In this document: piece by piece, positions 1 through 7,835 of the stretch
Position numbering within the stretch: position 1 is the first letter of the stretch
Layout: every line of letters starts with the position of its first letter
Source of the DNA: Bacteroidales bacterium
GTDB taxonomy: Bacteria > Bacteroidota > Bacteroidia > Bacteroidales > UBA4181
Direction of reading: 5' to 3'
NCBI GenBank assembly: GCA_031287245.1
Contig: JAITTD010000266.1
Span: forward strand, 1-10,744
Length of the DNA stretch: 10,744 bases
The notes under the pieces: generated by a model
What the model was told of the DNA's origin: nothing
Seen by the model: only the letters and a program-made list of their open reading frames with translations
The model's database searches: none
Position numbers and translations under genes: made by a program

Positions 1-2
1 TA

Positions 3-116
3 ATTTTATGCAAAGATTTTGTCACTAAACTGGGAGGCAAAATATGGGCTGAAAGCGTTTACGGATACGGCTCCGTCTTCTCTTTCACCCTGCAAAACCT
101 CGCTATTGAAAGATGA
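3..116 (+). CDS. Sensor histidine kinase, C-terminal end (partial)
   Basis: Only the last 37 codons are in the window; the gene enters from the left edge and stops at TGA 114-116. The reading frame gives LCKDFVTKLGGKIWAESVYG followed by YGSVFSFTL, which matches the end of the HATPase_c domain of histidine kinases: the helix before the G2 box, the typical GGKIWAES strand, then a G-S-x-F-x-F-T-L G2 box. Such proteins autophosphorylate on a histidine and pass the phosphate to a response regulator, usually at the inner membrane. Sensor domain, membrane segments and DHp histidine lie outside the window, so the signal is unknown. It could equally be a hybrid kinase shortened after the ATPase domain, but no receiver domain follows. 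The gene ends 7 bp from the 3' end of the converging tex gene, and I see no terminator between them. Confidence 0.85.
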   Translation: MLCKDFVTKLGGKIWAESVYGYGSVFSFTLQNLAIER

Positions 117-123
117 GGGTCGA

Positions 124-2247
124 TTATTTTTTCATGCTGAACGCTATTCTGCGTCTTGACATATCCACTTCCAGCACTCTTACTTTCACTTGTTGATTGA
201 GTTTGACTACCTCCGAAGGATGCGACACATATTTGTCCGCCAATTGCGAGATGTGCACCAGTCCGTCCTGTTTGACGCCCACATCCACAAAGCATCCGAA
301 ATTGGTGATGTTGGTGATGATGCCGGGCAGTTCCATTCCGGGTTTGAGGTCTTCCAAGCGATGGACATCCTGCGCAAATTCAAAAGTTTTGACTTTTTCG
401 CGCGGGTCGAGTCCGGGTTTCGCCAATTCCTGCAAAATATCGGTCAGGGTAGGCAATCCGATGTTGTCTGTCACGTATTTAGCCGGTTGTATCTGCTGTC
501 GCAATTTTTCATCTTTCAGCAGGTCGTTCACTGAGGCGTTGAGGTCGGCTGCCATGGTTTCCACGATGTGATAACTTTCGGGATGCACTGCGCTGTTGTC
601 CAACGGATGTTCGGCATCGGGTATGCGCAGGAAGCCCGCACACTGCTCAAAAGCCTTGGCACCCATGCGAGGCACGTCTTTCAACGCTTTGCGCGATGGG
701 AACATTCCTTTTTCCTTGCGATAGTCCACAATGTTTTGCGCCAACTGCGGTCCCAAGCCCGACACATACAGCAACAGATGCTTGCTGGCAGTGTTCACGT
801 TCACTCCGACCAAGTTGACACAACTTTCTACTACTGTATCCAAGCTCAGTTTCAGTTTGTTCTGATCCACATCGTGCTGATATTGCCCCACTCCAATGGA
901 TTTGGGATCAATTTTCACTAATTCGGCTAAGGGATCCATCAACCGGCGACCGATAGATACGGCGCCGCGCACGGTGACATCATAGTTGGGAAATTCTTCG
1001 CGTGCCACTGCCGATGCTGAGTAGATAGACGCACCGCTTTCGCTGACCACAAACACCTGCAAATCCCGTCCAAAAACCATGCTCTGAATGAAGCGTTCCG
1101 TTTCGCGCCCTGCCGTGCCATTGCCGATGGCGATAGCCTCGATCTTGTAAAGTTCCGTCAAGGCAATGATTTTACGTTTGGCGGCAGCCACTTCGTTTTG
1201 CGGCTGGTGCGGATAGATGGTTTCATTGTGCAGCAGGTTGCCTTGTGCGTCCAGACAGACCACTTTGCAACCTGTACGGAATCCCGGATCAATGGCAAGT
1301 ACGTTTTTTTGCCCCAAAGGGGACATTAATAACAACTGGCGAAGATTGTCTGCAAACACGCGGATAGCATCGTCGTCGGCTTTTTCCTTTGCCTGCGTTT
1401 CAAATTCTGTTTCGATCGAAGGCTGCAAAAGCCGTTTGTAACTGTCTTTCACTGCTTCCTCCACCTGATGAGCGGCGGCAGTACGTCCTTTTACAAACAT
1501 TCTGTTCAACGCATCCAATGCTTTCCCTTCGTCCGGTTCGATACTAATCCGAAGAAAATTCTCGTCTTTGCCGCGCAGCATCGCCAATATGCGATGAGAG
1601 GGACAACGACGCAAAGGTTCTGAAAAATCGAAATAATCACGGTATTTTTCGCCGTCTGTTTCTTTGTTTTTCACCACCTTGGAAAAAATAATCGCTTCTT
1701 TGGCAAACAGGTGGCGGGCAGCATTTCGTGCCCGCGCATCCTCGTTTACCTGTTCTGCAATGATGTCGCGTGCGCCCTGCAAAGCATCCTTGACGTCGGG
1801 AATTTCGTCTGTCAGGAATTTCAAGGCAAGGGTTTCTACATCATCCTCTGTTTGTTTGAGCAACTGTTGAGCGAGAGGTTCCAAGCCCCGTTCGCGGGCA
1901 ACAGAAGCGCGGGTTTTGCGTTTAGGTTTAAAGGGCAGATAGAGGTCTTCCAACTCCGACAGACTTTTGGCTGTTTCAATCTGGTGCTTCAATTCGCCGG
2001 TCAGTTTACCCTGTTCCTCAATGGAATGAAGGATTGATTCGCGGCGTTTGTCGATTTCGAGCAACCTGTCATACCGAGCCTTTACAGCGGCAATTTGCAC
2101 CTCGTCCAAACTGCCGGTGGCTTCTTTGCGGTAACGGCTTACAAACGGAATGGTGGCTCCGTCGGCAAGTAGTTCCAAGGTATTGCGCACCTGTTGTGCC
2201 TGCAAAGCCAATTCCTCACATATTGTTACAATATGCTGTTCTTTCAT
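124..2247 (-). CDS. tex: Tex family RNA-binding transcription accessory protein
   Basis: A full-length Tex protein of 707 residues, a cytoplasmic nucleic-acid-binding protein related to eukaryotic Spt6 and linked to transcription. The N-terminal Tex domain carries the FVSRYRKEATGSLDEVQ signature (about residues 35-51). The YqgF/RNase H-like domain begins at about 315 with LAIDPGFRTGCKV and includes the AIGNGTAGRETE segment (374-384). Helix-hairpin-helix repeats span about 486-545 (NTASKHLLLYVSGLG, FPSRKALKDVPRMG). A C-terminal S1 RNA-binding domain occupies about 638-705 (GIITNITNFGCFVDVGVKQD). I chose the ATG at 2247, preceded by GAGG, over a TTG four codons further upstream, since MKEQHI fits the family start. 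It follows the Gfo/Idh oxidoreductase gene by 34 bp on the same strand with no promoter or terminator visible between, so cotranscription is likely although no functional link is evident. Length and domain order are normal. Confidence 0.96.
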   Translation of the reverse strand: MKEQHIVTICEELALQAQQVRNTLELLADGATIPFVSRYRKEATGSLDEVQIAAVKARYDRLLEIDKRRESILHSIEEQGKLTGELKHQIETAKSLSELEDLYLPFKPKRKTRASVARERGLEPLAQQLLKQTEDDVETLALKFLTDEIPDVKDALQGARDIIAEQVNEDARARNAARHLFAKEAIIFSKVVKNKETDGEKYRDYFDFSEPLRRCPSHRILAMLRGKDENFLRISIEPDEGKALDALNRMFVKGRTAAAHQVEEAVKDSYKRLLQPSIETEFETQAKEKADDDAIRVFADNLRQLLLMSPLGQKNVLAIDPGFRTGCKVVCLDAQGNLLHNETIYPHQPQNEVAAAKRKIIALTELYKIEAIAIGNGTAGRETERFIQSMVFGRDLQVFVVSESGASIYSASAVAREEFPNYDVTVRGAVSIGRRLMDPLAELVKIDPKSIGVGQYQHDVDQNKLKLSLDTVVESCVNLVGVNVNTASKHLLLYVSGLGPQLAQNIVDYRKEKGMFPSRKALKDVPRMGAKAFEQCAGFLRIPDAEHPLDNSAVHPESYHIVETMAADLNASVNDLLKDEKLRQQIQPAKYVTDNIGLPTLTDILQELAKPGLDPREKVKTFEFAQDVHRLEDLKPGMELPGIITNITNFGCFVDVGVKQDGLVHISQLADKYVSHPSEVVKLNQQVKVRVLEVDMSRRRIAFSMKK

Positions 2248-2281
2248 GCCTGTCCTCAACGCTATCCCTTTACTCTTCCTC

Positions 2282-3574
2282 TTAAACCTTTATAGACCAG
2301 GGTTTGCGTATGTAAGCCTTCACAAACTTATTGGCTTCCGCGTCACCCGGAAATTCTTCCTTCACGGGATCCCATTTGAGCGGTCGATTGAGTTCGTAAG
2401 CGATGTTTGCAAGATGGCATACGGTGGCGGTACGATGTCCAATTTCGGCAGTACAGTTGGGTTGCTGACGTGTTTTGATACATTCGAGCCAGTTTTTGTA
2501 ATGGTCATTGGTTTCGTAGAGTTTAATCGGGTCTTTGTCGAAGTCATGCTTCGGGATGAGATCTCCCGGAAGGGCTTCGTAGTAACCGCGGCTGATGTCA
2601 ATGATTCCCTTTGTTCCGATGAATCTCACGCCGTATCCGCGACCAAAGTCTTCGTGTGTCATGGGTACTCCGTTGGCATATACAAAGGTCATTACTTTGT
2701 GGTCTTTATCAGCAGGATAGATGGCTACGGGACCGCTGTCGTCCATTCCAAGCCCCCACTGTGCGATGTCGAACATGTGAGCGCCCCAGTCGGCTGTCAT
2801 TCCGTTGCCGTACTCGCTGTAATTACGCCAGTTGGGGAACATTCCGTTGTCAAGCGGTGGTGCCAGTTCCCAATTAAATTCGTTATACTTTGCAGGACCG
2901 ACCCACATATCCCAATTCAAGCCGGCAGGTACTTTTTCCGGTTTCAGATCAAATTTTTTCGGAGGAGGTCCGCAGCATACCTTCACTTCAAGAATATCGC
3001 CGATGGCGCCGTTTCTGACCAACTGGCAACTTTTGCGAAATTCTTTCCACGAACGTTGCATATTGCCGGTCTGATTGACACGTTTGTATTTCTCAATGGC
3101 GTTCACCATGGCGCGTCCTTCTTCGATGCTGTGCGAATACGGTTTTTCGCAGTAAACATCCTTGCCGGCTTTGGCTGCTTCAATAACCTGAACGGCATGC
3201 CAATGGTCAGGCGTTGCAATCACAACGGCATCAACACTTTTGTTTTCCAGCAACTTGCGGAAGTCAGGGTAGGTGGTCACTTGGGTCGGTTTGTTAGCCA
3301 CAGCATAAAGTCCTTCGACTAATACTTTGAACCTGTCCAATTTGCTTTTGTAAACATCGCTGGCTGCGATGACACGGGCACGTTCGGCAAACAACGAGGC
3401 GAGATAGCGTGCCTGCACACCTGTTCCGATAACACCGAGCGAAATTTCGTCACTTGGAGCCACAAATCCACTGCCGCCCAATACATGACGTGGTACAATG
3501 CTGATAGCCGCAGCCGCAGCTATGCTTTTCCCGATAAATTGTCTTCGGGATACAAGGTTTTCTATATTCTTCAT
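2282..3574 (-). CDS. Tat-exported Gfo/Idh/MocA family oxidoreductase
   Basis: A 430-residue NAD(P)-dependent oxidoreductase with a Tat signal. The N-terminus has SRRQFIGKS (residues 9-17, twin Arg 10-11) followed by an Ala-rich hydrophobic stretch, so the folded, cofactor-loaded enzyme is expected in the periplasm. The Rossmann domain starts with LGVIGTGVQAR (46-55); VDAVVIATPDHWHA (114-127) and the conserved YCEKPYSHS (141-149, with the family EKP lysine at 144) follow. The C-terminal substrate domain includes WDMWVGPA and TADWGAHMFDIAQWGL (260-275), with His266 a plausible catalytic or ligand residue. Members of this branch are common in glycan-degrading Bacteroidetes and often act on sugars or inositols, but the substrate cannot be read from the sequence. 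A Bacteroidetes-type promoter ends about 32 bp before the start codon, making this the first gene of a probable two-gene unit with tex. Confidence 0.93.
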   Translation of the reverse strand: MKNIENLVSRRQFIGKSIAAAAAISIVPRHVLGGSGFVAPSDEISLGVIGTGVQARYLASLFAERARVIAASDVYKSKLDRFKVLVEGLYAVANKPTQVTTYPDFRKLLENKSVDAVVIATPDHWHAVQVIEAAKAGKDVYCEKPYSHSIEEGRAMVNAIEKYKRVNQTGNMQRSWKEFRKSCQLVRNGAIGDILEVKVCCGPPPKKFDLKPEKVPAGLNWDMWVGPAKYNEFNWELAPPLDNGMFPNWRNYSEYGNGMTADWGAHMFDIAQWGLGMDDSGPVAIYPADKDHKVMTFVYANGVPMTHEDFGRGYGVRFIGTKGIIDISRGYYEALPGDLIPKHDFDKDPIKLYETNDHYKNWLECIKTRQQPNCTAEIGHRTATVCHLANIAYELNRPLKWDPVKEEFPGDAEANKFVKAYIRKPWSIKV

Positions 3575-3605
3575 AAAAAAACTATTATATGTTTATATTA
3601 AATTG

Positions 3606-3636
3606 CAAACATACGTTATTTTTTACATTCCACAAA
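3606..3636 (-). promoter_or_regulatory. Bacteroidetes-type promoter of the Gfo/Idh oxidoreductase gene
   Basis: Read on the minus strand, a -33 box TTTG (3633-3636) is followed after exactly 19 bp by a -7 box TATGTTTG (3606-3613). This is a full match to the TTTG / TAnnTTTG consensus of the Bacteroidetes primary sigma factor. Transcription would begin near 3600, giving an untranslated leader of about 25 nt before the ATG at 3574. The match is by eye; the start site is inferred. Confidence 0.8.
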
Positions 3637-3722
3637 AAAATGGTCATCTTTTAACAATAATTAACCTTTCAATGAGCCGTGCTGTTGCCAATTTTACGGT
3701 GAACTTCCGTTTTCTGTTTCGC

Positions 3723-3758
3723 AAAAAAACGGGGCTGCCTTGCCGACAACCCCGTTTT
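3723..3758 (-). terminator. Intrinsic terminator downstream of mdh
   Basis: Starting 17 bp beyond the mdh stop codon, the minus strand reads AAAACGGGG, a 15-nt loop, then CCCCGTTTT extended by three more T. This is a 9 bp perfect stem whose 3' side runs into a U tract of seven, the expected form of a Rho-independent terminator. It separates mdh from the oxidoreductase-tex unit. Confidence 0.85.
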
Positions 3759-3775
3759 GATGATGAATCCGTTGT

Positions 3776-4717
3776 TTACACCAACTTCATATCCGCCAAC
3801 ACCTGATTCATGTTGCGAACGGCGTCGGCGCTTTTGTTGAACAGGGCTTGTTCGTCGCTGTTCAGTTTGTAATCAACAATTTTTTCCCATCCCGATTTGC
3901 CGATAACTACCGGCACCCCGATACAGATGTCTTTTTGACCGTATTCGCCGTTGAGGGATACGCAGCAAGGCAGGATTTTCTTCTGGTCGCGAACGATGGC
4001 TTCCACCAAAGTGGCGCCTGCTGCGCCGGGGGCATACCATGCAGAGGTGCCCAACAGTCCGGTCAAAGTGGCGCCGCCAACCATTGTGTTGGCCACTGCT
4101 TTGTCCAATGCTTCGGCATTGAGCAGTTCCGATATGGGCAATCCCTTGTAAGTGGCGAAGCGTTTGAGCGGAATCATGGTGGTGTCGCCGTGACCTCCAA
4201 TTACCGTGCCTTCTATGTCGGTAGCGGTTGCTCCCAGCGCTTGACTCAGGTAATATTTGAAACGCGAACTGTCGAGGATGCCGCCCATACCGATGATCTG
4301 ATTTTTCGGCAAACCGCTTGATTTCAAGGTCAGGTAAGTCATTGTGTCCATCGGGTTGCTGATGACGATGATGACTGCTTTGGGCGAATGTTTCAGGATG
4401 TTTTGCGTTACGCCCTGCACAATGCCGGCATTGACGCCGATAAGGTCTTCGCGTGTCATGCCCGGTTTACGCGGAATGCCGGACGTCACTACTACCACGT
4501 CCGAACCGGCTGTGGCGGCATAGTCGCTGGTTACGCCCGTGATACGGGTGTCAAATTCCAACAATGCGGCTGTCTGCATCATGTCCATAGCCTTCCCCTC
4601 GGAAACGCCTTCTTTGATGTCCAGCACGACTAATTCGCTGGCTATTTCTTTTTGTGCCACTACATTGGCAACTGTTGCGCCTACATTTCCGGCGCCTACG
4701 ATGGTTACTTTACTCAT
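3776..4717 (-). CDS. mdh: Malate dehydrogenase (LDH-like type)
   Basis: A 313-residue NAD-dependent malate dehydrogenase, interconverting malate and oxaloacetate in the cytoplasm; in anaerobic Bacteroidetes it usually runs toward malate on the route to fumarate and succinate. The Rossmann glycine motif VGAGNVGATVA (7-17) and Asp33 in VVLDIKEG (NAD ribose binding) are present. The active-site loop IPRKPGMTRED carries Arg83 and Arg89; an Arg at the position of Arg83 marks malate rather than lactate specificity. NPMDT (Asn121), Asp149 and Arg152 in LDSSRF, and the catalytic HGD at His176 complete the site. Length equals that of the family. The ATG at 4717 directly precedes the Rossmann strand, so the start is secure. 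It has its own downstream terminator and is separated from tRNA-Cys by another hairpin, so it is probably monocistronic, though I find no clean TTTG/TAnnTTTG pair in the 60 bp upstream. Confidence 0.97.
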   Translation of the reverse strand: MSKVTIVGAGNVGATVANVVAQKEIASELVVLDIKEGVSEGKAMDMMQTAALLEFDTRITGVTSDYAATAGSDVVVVTSGIPRKPGMTREDLIGVNAGIVQGVTQNILKHSPKAVIIVISNPMDTMTYLTLKSSGLPKNQIIGMGGILDSSRFKYYLSQALGATATDIEGTVIGGHGDTTMIPLKRFATYKGLPISELLNAEALDKAVANTMVGGATLTGLLGTSAWYAPGAAGATLVEAIVRDQKKILPCCVSLNGEYGQKDICIGVPVVIGKSGWEKIVDYKLNSDEQALFNKSADAVRNMNQVLADMKLV

Positions 4718-4779
4718 GGGTGATTTTTTTAGATGATGATATTAAAATTTATATGTTTCTTGTTGATACCATTTTATTC

Positions 4780-4814
4780 AAAAAAGGTTGCCTCTTTTGG
4801 CAACCCGTTTTTTT
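4780..4814 (-). terminator. Bidirectional intrinsic terminator after tRNA-Cys
   Basis: A perfect 7 bp stem, GGTTGCC (4786-4792) and GGCAACC (4799-4805), encloses a 6-nt loop. A run of six A lies on the left (4780-4785), giving a U tract on the minus strand just after the tRNA. A run of seven T lies on the right (4808-4814), so the hairpin could also stop plus-strand transcription. Its position immediately beyond the tRNA 3' end suggests it ends the tRNA transcript and insulates mdh. Confidence 0.85.
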
Positions 4815-4815
4815 G

Positions 4816-4886
4816 AGGTTTCTGGCGGATTCGAACCGCCGTAGAAGGTTTTGCAGACCTCTGCCTAGCCACTCGGCCAAGAAACC
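4816..4886 (-). tRNA. tRNA-Cys (anticodon GCA)
   Basis: The minus strand folds into a 71-nt cloverleaf. The acceptor stem GGTTTCT / AGAAACC pairs over all 7 bp and is followed by a U discriminator (4816), the base expected for tRNA-Cys. The anticodon stem closes a CTGCAAA loop with GCA at the centre. The T arm reads GGCGG TTCGAAT CCGCC, and the D arm contains GAGTGGCTAGG. The CCA end is not encoded. It lies between clpC and mdh with a -7 box upstream and a terminator immediately downstream. Confidence 0.97.
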
Positions 4887-4902
4887 ATTTTATTTCGCGC
4901 TG

Positions 4903-4910
4903 CAAAAATA
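4903..4910 (-). promoter_or_regulatory. Putative -7 box of the tRNA-Cys promoter
   Basis: TATTTTTG on the minus strand matches TAnnTTTG and ends 16 bp before the tRNA 5' end. The region where a -33 box should lie (about 4928-4934) is only T/A-rich, ATTT or TTTT rather than TTTG. The call therefore rests on the -7 box and position. Confidence 0.5.
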
Positions 4911-4944
4911 CGGATTATTTTTGATATAAAAATAAAACGATTCA

Positions 4945-7551
4945 TTAATTTACGATTTCTTCTTTCGTTTCGGATGTGATTTCTTCCTTTTCCGCTTTAT
5001 TTTCAGCGTCTTGTCCTGCAACAAGTTTAAAGGTCAATTCTTCCTTTTTTTTGTTCAATCCGATGCGGATAATGGTTCCGTTTTCAGGCTGTTGTTTAAT
5101 CAGCAATTCTGCCATCGGATTTTCCAAATAGTTTTGAATAGCACGTTTCAACGGACGGGCGCCAAAATTAATGTCAAATCCTTTTTCGCAAAGAAAATCT
5201 TTTGCGGGCGGGGTTATTTTAATGGTGTAACCCATTTTCAATATTCTGTCAAACAGTCCTTTCAGCTCAATATCAATTATTTTGCTGATATTTTCCTTGC
5301 TGAGTGTGTTGAACAGCACAACATCGTCAATACGGTTGAGAAATTCCGGTGCAAACGTTTTTTTGAGGGCGTTTTGAACGACGCTTTTCGAATAATCGTT
5401 GCTTTGCGCCTTCCGTGCTTCGGTCTGAAAGCCGATTCCCTGTCCGAAATCCTTCAACTGGCGGCTGCCCACGTTGGATGTCATGATGACAATGGTGTTG
5501 CGGAAATCTATTTTGCGCCCAAGGCTGTCTGTCAGTTGCCCTTCGTCCAAGAGTTGCAGCAACAGGTGAAACACGTCCGGGTGTGCTTTCTCTATCTCGT
5601 CGAGCAGCACCACGGAATAGGGTTTGCGGCGCACCTTTTCGGTCAGTTGTCCGCCTTCTTCGTAGCCTACATAACCCGGAGGGGCGCCCACCAATCGCGA
5701 AACGCTGAATTTCTCCATGTATTCGCTCATGTCTATGCGAATCAGGTTATCAAAACTGTCGAACAGATATTTTGCCAGAATTTTTGCCAATTGCGTTTTT
5801 CCCACGCCGGTGGGACCGAGGAATATGAAACTTCCTATCGGTTTGTTGGGATCTTTCAATCCGGCGCGGTTGCGTTGTATGGATTTCACCACCTTGTCGA
5901 TAGCCTCGTCCTGCCCGATGACGCCGCCCCGCAGTTCATCGCCCATTCGCAAAAGGCGGAAACCTTCTGCCTGCGCGATACGCTGAACCGGTACGCCCGT
6001 CATCATGGCGACCACTTCTGCCACTTTTTCGGCGTCCACCATTTGCCGATTTTTTGACAACTCGCGCTCCCACATTTTTTTGGTTTCTTCCAGTTTATCC
6101 AGCAGCGCTTTTTCCGTATCGCGGAAACTGGCGGCACGTTCAAAATTCTGACTTTTCACTGCTGCCACTTTTTCGCGCTTGGTATCCTCAATGGCGGTTT
6201 CAAGATTGATAATCTGTTCGGGTACCATGATATTGGATATGTGCGCACGTGAGCCTGCTTCGTCCAGTGCGTCAATCGCCTTGTCGGGAAGACGGCGATC
6301 GCTGATATAGCGATTGGTCAGGTGTACGCAGGCTTCGAGCGCATCGAGAGTGTATTTTACGTTGTGATGGTCTTCGTAGCGGTCTTTGATATTTTTGAGA
6401 ATCTCAACGGTTTCCTCTTCGCTGGTGGCTTCCACCATCACTTTCTGAAACCGGCGTTCCAAAGCGCCGTCTTTTTCAATGTATTGACGGTACTCATCGA
6501 GCGTAGTAGCGCCGATGCACTGTATTTCGCCGCGTGCCAGCGCCGGTTTGAGCATGTTGGCAGCGTCTAATGAGCCGCTTGCACCACCTGCGCCAACGAG
6601 GGTGTGTATTTCGTCAATAAAAAGGATGACATTGGGATTATTGGACAATTCGTGAAGAATGGCTTTCATGCGTTCTTCAAATTGCCCGCGGTACTTTGTC
6701 CCGGCAACGATAGACGCCAAATCAAGCGTCAATACACGTTTTCCGAAGAGCACCCGCGACACTTTTTTCTGTATGATGCGCAATGCCAAGCCTTCAACAA
6801 TGGCTGACTTGCCCACGCCGGGTTCGCCGATTAAAATAGGATTGTTTTTCTTGCGTCGGCTGAGGATTTGCACCAAACGTTCTATTTCTTTTTCACGTCC
6901 TACAATTGGGTCAAGGCGTCCTTCGTCGGCTGCTTTGGTAAGGTCGGTGCCGAAATTGTCGAGAACGGGCGTTTCTGACTGTGCTTTGCTCGTTTGTTGC
7001 TGCTGCTGGTGCTGCTGTCCGTGCGTTCCTTGTCCGCCAAAGGCAGGGCGTTCGTCGTCGTCATCTTCATCATGCCCCGCAGGCATTTTGTCTCTCAACT
7101 CGGGCTGAATGAAATCGGCAGTGTTTTCCATACAATTTCTGACAGAATAATAATCAATATTTGATTTGTTCAAGATCTGTGTCAACACAGAACTTTCGTC
7201 TTTCAACAAGGCCAGAAGGAGATGCTCTGTTTTGATTTCGGCGCTTTTAAAGCCCTTTGCTTCAAGAAGAACGAGTTTCAACGCCCGTTCCGTCGATTTG
7301 AGCAATGGAATATCGTCGCTTTCGGGAATCGCCTGAAAAGTTTCCGGACGGATTTTATCTTCAATTTCTTTTCGAAGTTGGTACAAGTCAAGCCCCAAAG
7401 ATTGGAGAATTTCCACTGCGTCGCTTTCTCCATCGCGAAGAATGCCTAAAAACAAATGCTCTGGACTTATGTAAGGATTACCCAAGCGCAGGGCTTCTTC
7501 CTTGCTGTATCCAAGCACATCTTTAATATGTTGAGAAAATTTAGAATCCAT
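4945..7551 (-). CDS. clpC: ClpC-type AAA+ unfoldase of the Clp protease
   Basis: An 868-residue class I Clp ATPase that unfolds substrates and feeds them to the ClpP peptidase in the cytoplasm. An N-terminal double Clp_N domain spans about 1-145. A linker (about 151-190) contains an acidic DEDDDDE run and a Gln-rich stretch. The first AAA+ domain has Walker A GEPGVGKS (242-249) and Walker B ILFIDE (309-314). A middle segment with a UvrB/C-like motif (about 468-490), typical of ClpC rather than ClpB, follows. The second AAA+ domain has GPTGVGKT (579-586) and VVLLDE (647-652). The loop GIGF at about 705-708 is the expected ClpP-docking tripeptide IGF. I chose ATG 7551 rather than the in-frame ATG at 7593, because [20 protein letters not shown] matches the family start and the promoter -7 box lies between the two ATGs. 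No terminator is seen between its stop and the tRNA. Confidence 0.96.
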   Translation of the reverse strand: MDSKFSQHIKDVLGYSKEEALRLGNPYISPEHLFLGILRDGESDAVEILQSLGLDLYQLRKEIEDKIRPETFQAIPESDDIPLLKSTERALKLVLLEAKGFKSAEIKTEHLLLALLKDESSVLTQILNKSNIDYYSVRNCMENTADFIQPELRDKMPAGHDEDDDDERPAFGGQGTHGQQHQQQQQTSKAQSETPVLDNFGTDLTKAADEGRLDPIVGREKEIERLVQILSRRKKNNPILIGEPGVGKSAIVEGLALRIIQKKVSRVLFGKRVLTLDLASIVAGTKYRGQFEERMKAILHELSNNPNVILFIDEIHTLVGAGGASGSLDAANMLKPALARGEIQCIGATTLDEYRQYIEKDGALERRFQKVMVEATSEEETVEILKNIKDRYEDHHNVKYTLDALEACVHLTNRYISDRRLPDKAIDALDEAGSRAHISNIMVPEQIINLETAIEDTKREKVAAVKSQNFERAASFRDTEKALLDKLEETKKMWERELSKNRQMVDAEKVAEVVAMMTGVPVQRIAQAEGFRLLRMGDELRGGVIGQDEAIDKVVKSIQRNRAGLKDPNKPIGSFIFLGPTGVGKTQLAKILAKYLFDSFDNLIRIDMSEYMEKFSVSRLVGAPPGYVGYEEGGQLTEKVRRKPYSVVLLDEIEKAHPDVFHLLLQLLDEGQLTDSLGRKIDFRNTIVIMTSNVGSRQLKDFGQGIGFQTEARKAQSNDYSKSVVQNALKKTFAPEFLNRIDDVVLFNTLSKENISKIIDIELKGLFDRILKMGYTIKITPPAKDFLCEKGFDINFGARPLKRAIQNYLENPMAELLIKQQPENGTIIRIGLNKKKEELTFKLVAGQDAENKAEKEEITSETKEEIVN

Positions 7552-7573
7552 TGAACATCTTAAAAATAAATCG

Positions 7574-7605
7574 CAAAGATAAAACTTTTTCATTATCTGT
7601 GCAAA
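7574..7605 (-). promoter_or_regulatory. Bacteroidetes-type promoter of clpC
   Basis: On the minus strand a TTTG box (7602-7605) and a TATCTTTG box (7574-7581) are separated by 20 bp, a full consensus match. The predicted start near 7567 leaves a leader of roughly 16 nt before ATG 7551 and excludes the upstream in-frame ATG at 7593. The palindromic repeat element ends 18 bp upstream of the TTTG box. I see no CIRCE or other heat-shock operator. Confidence 0.78.
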
Positions 7606-7661
7606 AGAATGCTAATAAATTACGAATTAAAAATTACGAATTACGAGGCTATATTTCTTCG

Positions 7662-7710
7662 AGTCCCGCAGGGACGGCACTTTGTCTTTCTGGGCCGTCC
7701 CTGCGGGACT
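7662..7710. repeat. 17-bp perfect inverted repeat (long hairpin) in the clpC-hisB gap
   Basis: AGTCCCGCAGGGACGGC (7662-7678) is repeated exactly inverted at 7694-7710, leaving a 15-nt loop. Each arm is itself partly palindromic (GTCCC-GCA-GGGAC), so it can fold as one long stem or two short ones. It lacks a proper U tract on the minus strand (the sequence after the stem is CGAAGAAA), so it is not a typical terminator of hisB, although it could still slow or protect the transcript. Confidence 0.9.
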
Positions 7711-7731
7711 TGGGTTTTGTGTGCGTTCTGT

Positions 7732-7751
7732 CCGTAAGCTGAAGCATACGG
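7732..7751. repeat. Small hairpin CCGTA...TACGG
   Basis: CCGTA (7732-7736) pairs with TACGG (7747-7751). Inside, GC/GC can pair around a TGAA loop after an A-A mismatch. It lies between the 17-bp hairpin and the TGTCCT palindrome as part of the composite element. Short palindromes of this size can arise by chance; its placement is the main argument. Confidence 0.5.
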
Positions 7752-7763
7752 TTAATAAAGTGC

Positions 7764-7778
7764 TGTCCTTGCAGGACA
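7764..7778. repeat. Palindrome TGTCCT-TGC-AGGACA, relative of the hairpin arm
   Basis: A 6-bp perfect inverted repeat around TGC. It resembles the GTCCC-GCA-GGGAC palindrome of each hairpin arm, like a diverged third copy. The flank AAAGTGCTGTCC (7757-7768) is also complementary, with one G-T type mismatch, to GGACGGCACTTT (7672-7683). The unit can therefore pair alternatively with the left hairpin arm. Confidence 0.7.
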
Positions 7779-7835
7779 AACAAGGGAAGGAATTACAACT
7801 TAAAAATCCGTAATTCGTAATTCGTAATTTTTAAT

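Noticed and set aside
2150..3322. A 390-codon open frame on the plus strand
   Set aside because: It lies antisense to the well-supported Gfo/Idh oxidoreductase gene and overlaps the tex start. Its translation shows no recognisable domain and is Phe/Val-rich as expected for an antisense shadow.
3696..3710. Hairpin ACGG...CCGT as a second terminator or regulatory site
   Set aside because: The stem is only 4-5 bp and weak; the strong hairpin at 3723-3758 already accounts for mdh termination.
5011..6057. A 348-codon open frame on the plus strand
   Set aside because: It is fully antisense to the clpC second AAA+ domain, with no family motifs.
7662..7710. Rho-independent terminator of hisB
   Set aside because: The stem is strong, but on the minus strand it is followed by CGAAGAAA instead of a U tract, so it is recorded only as an inverted repeat.
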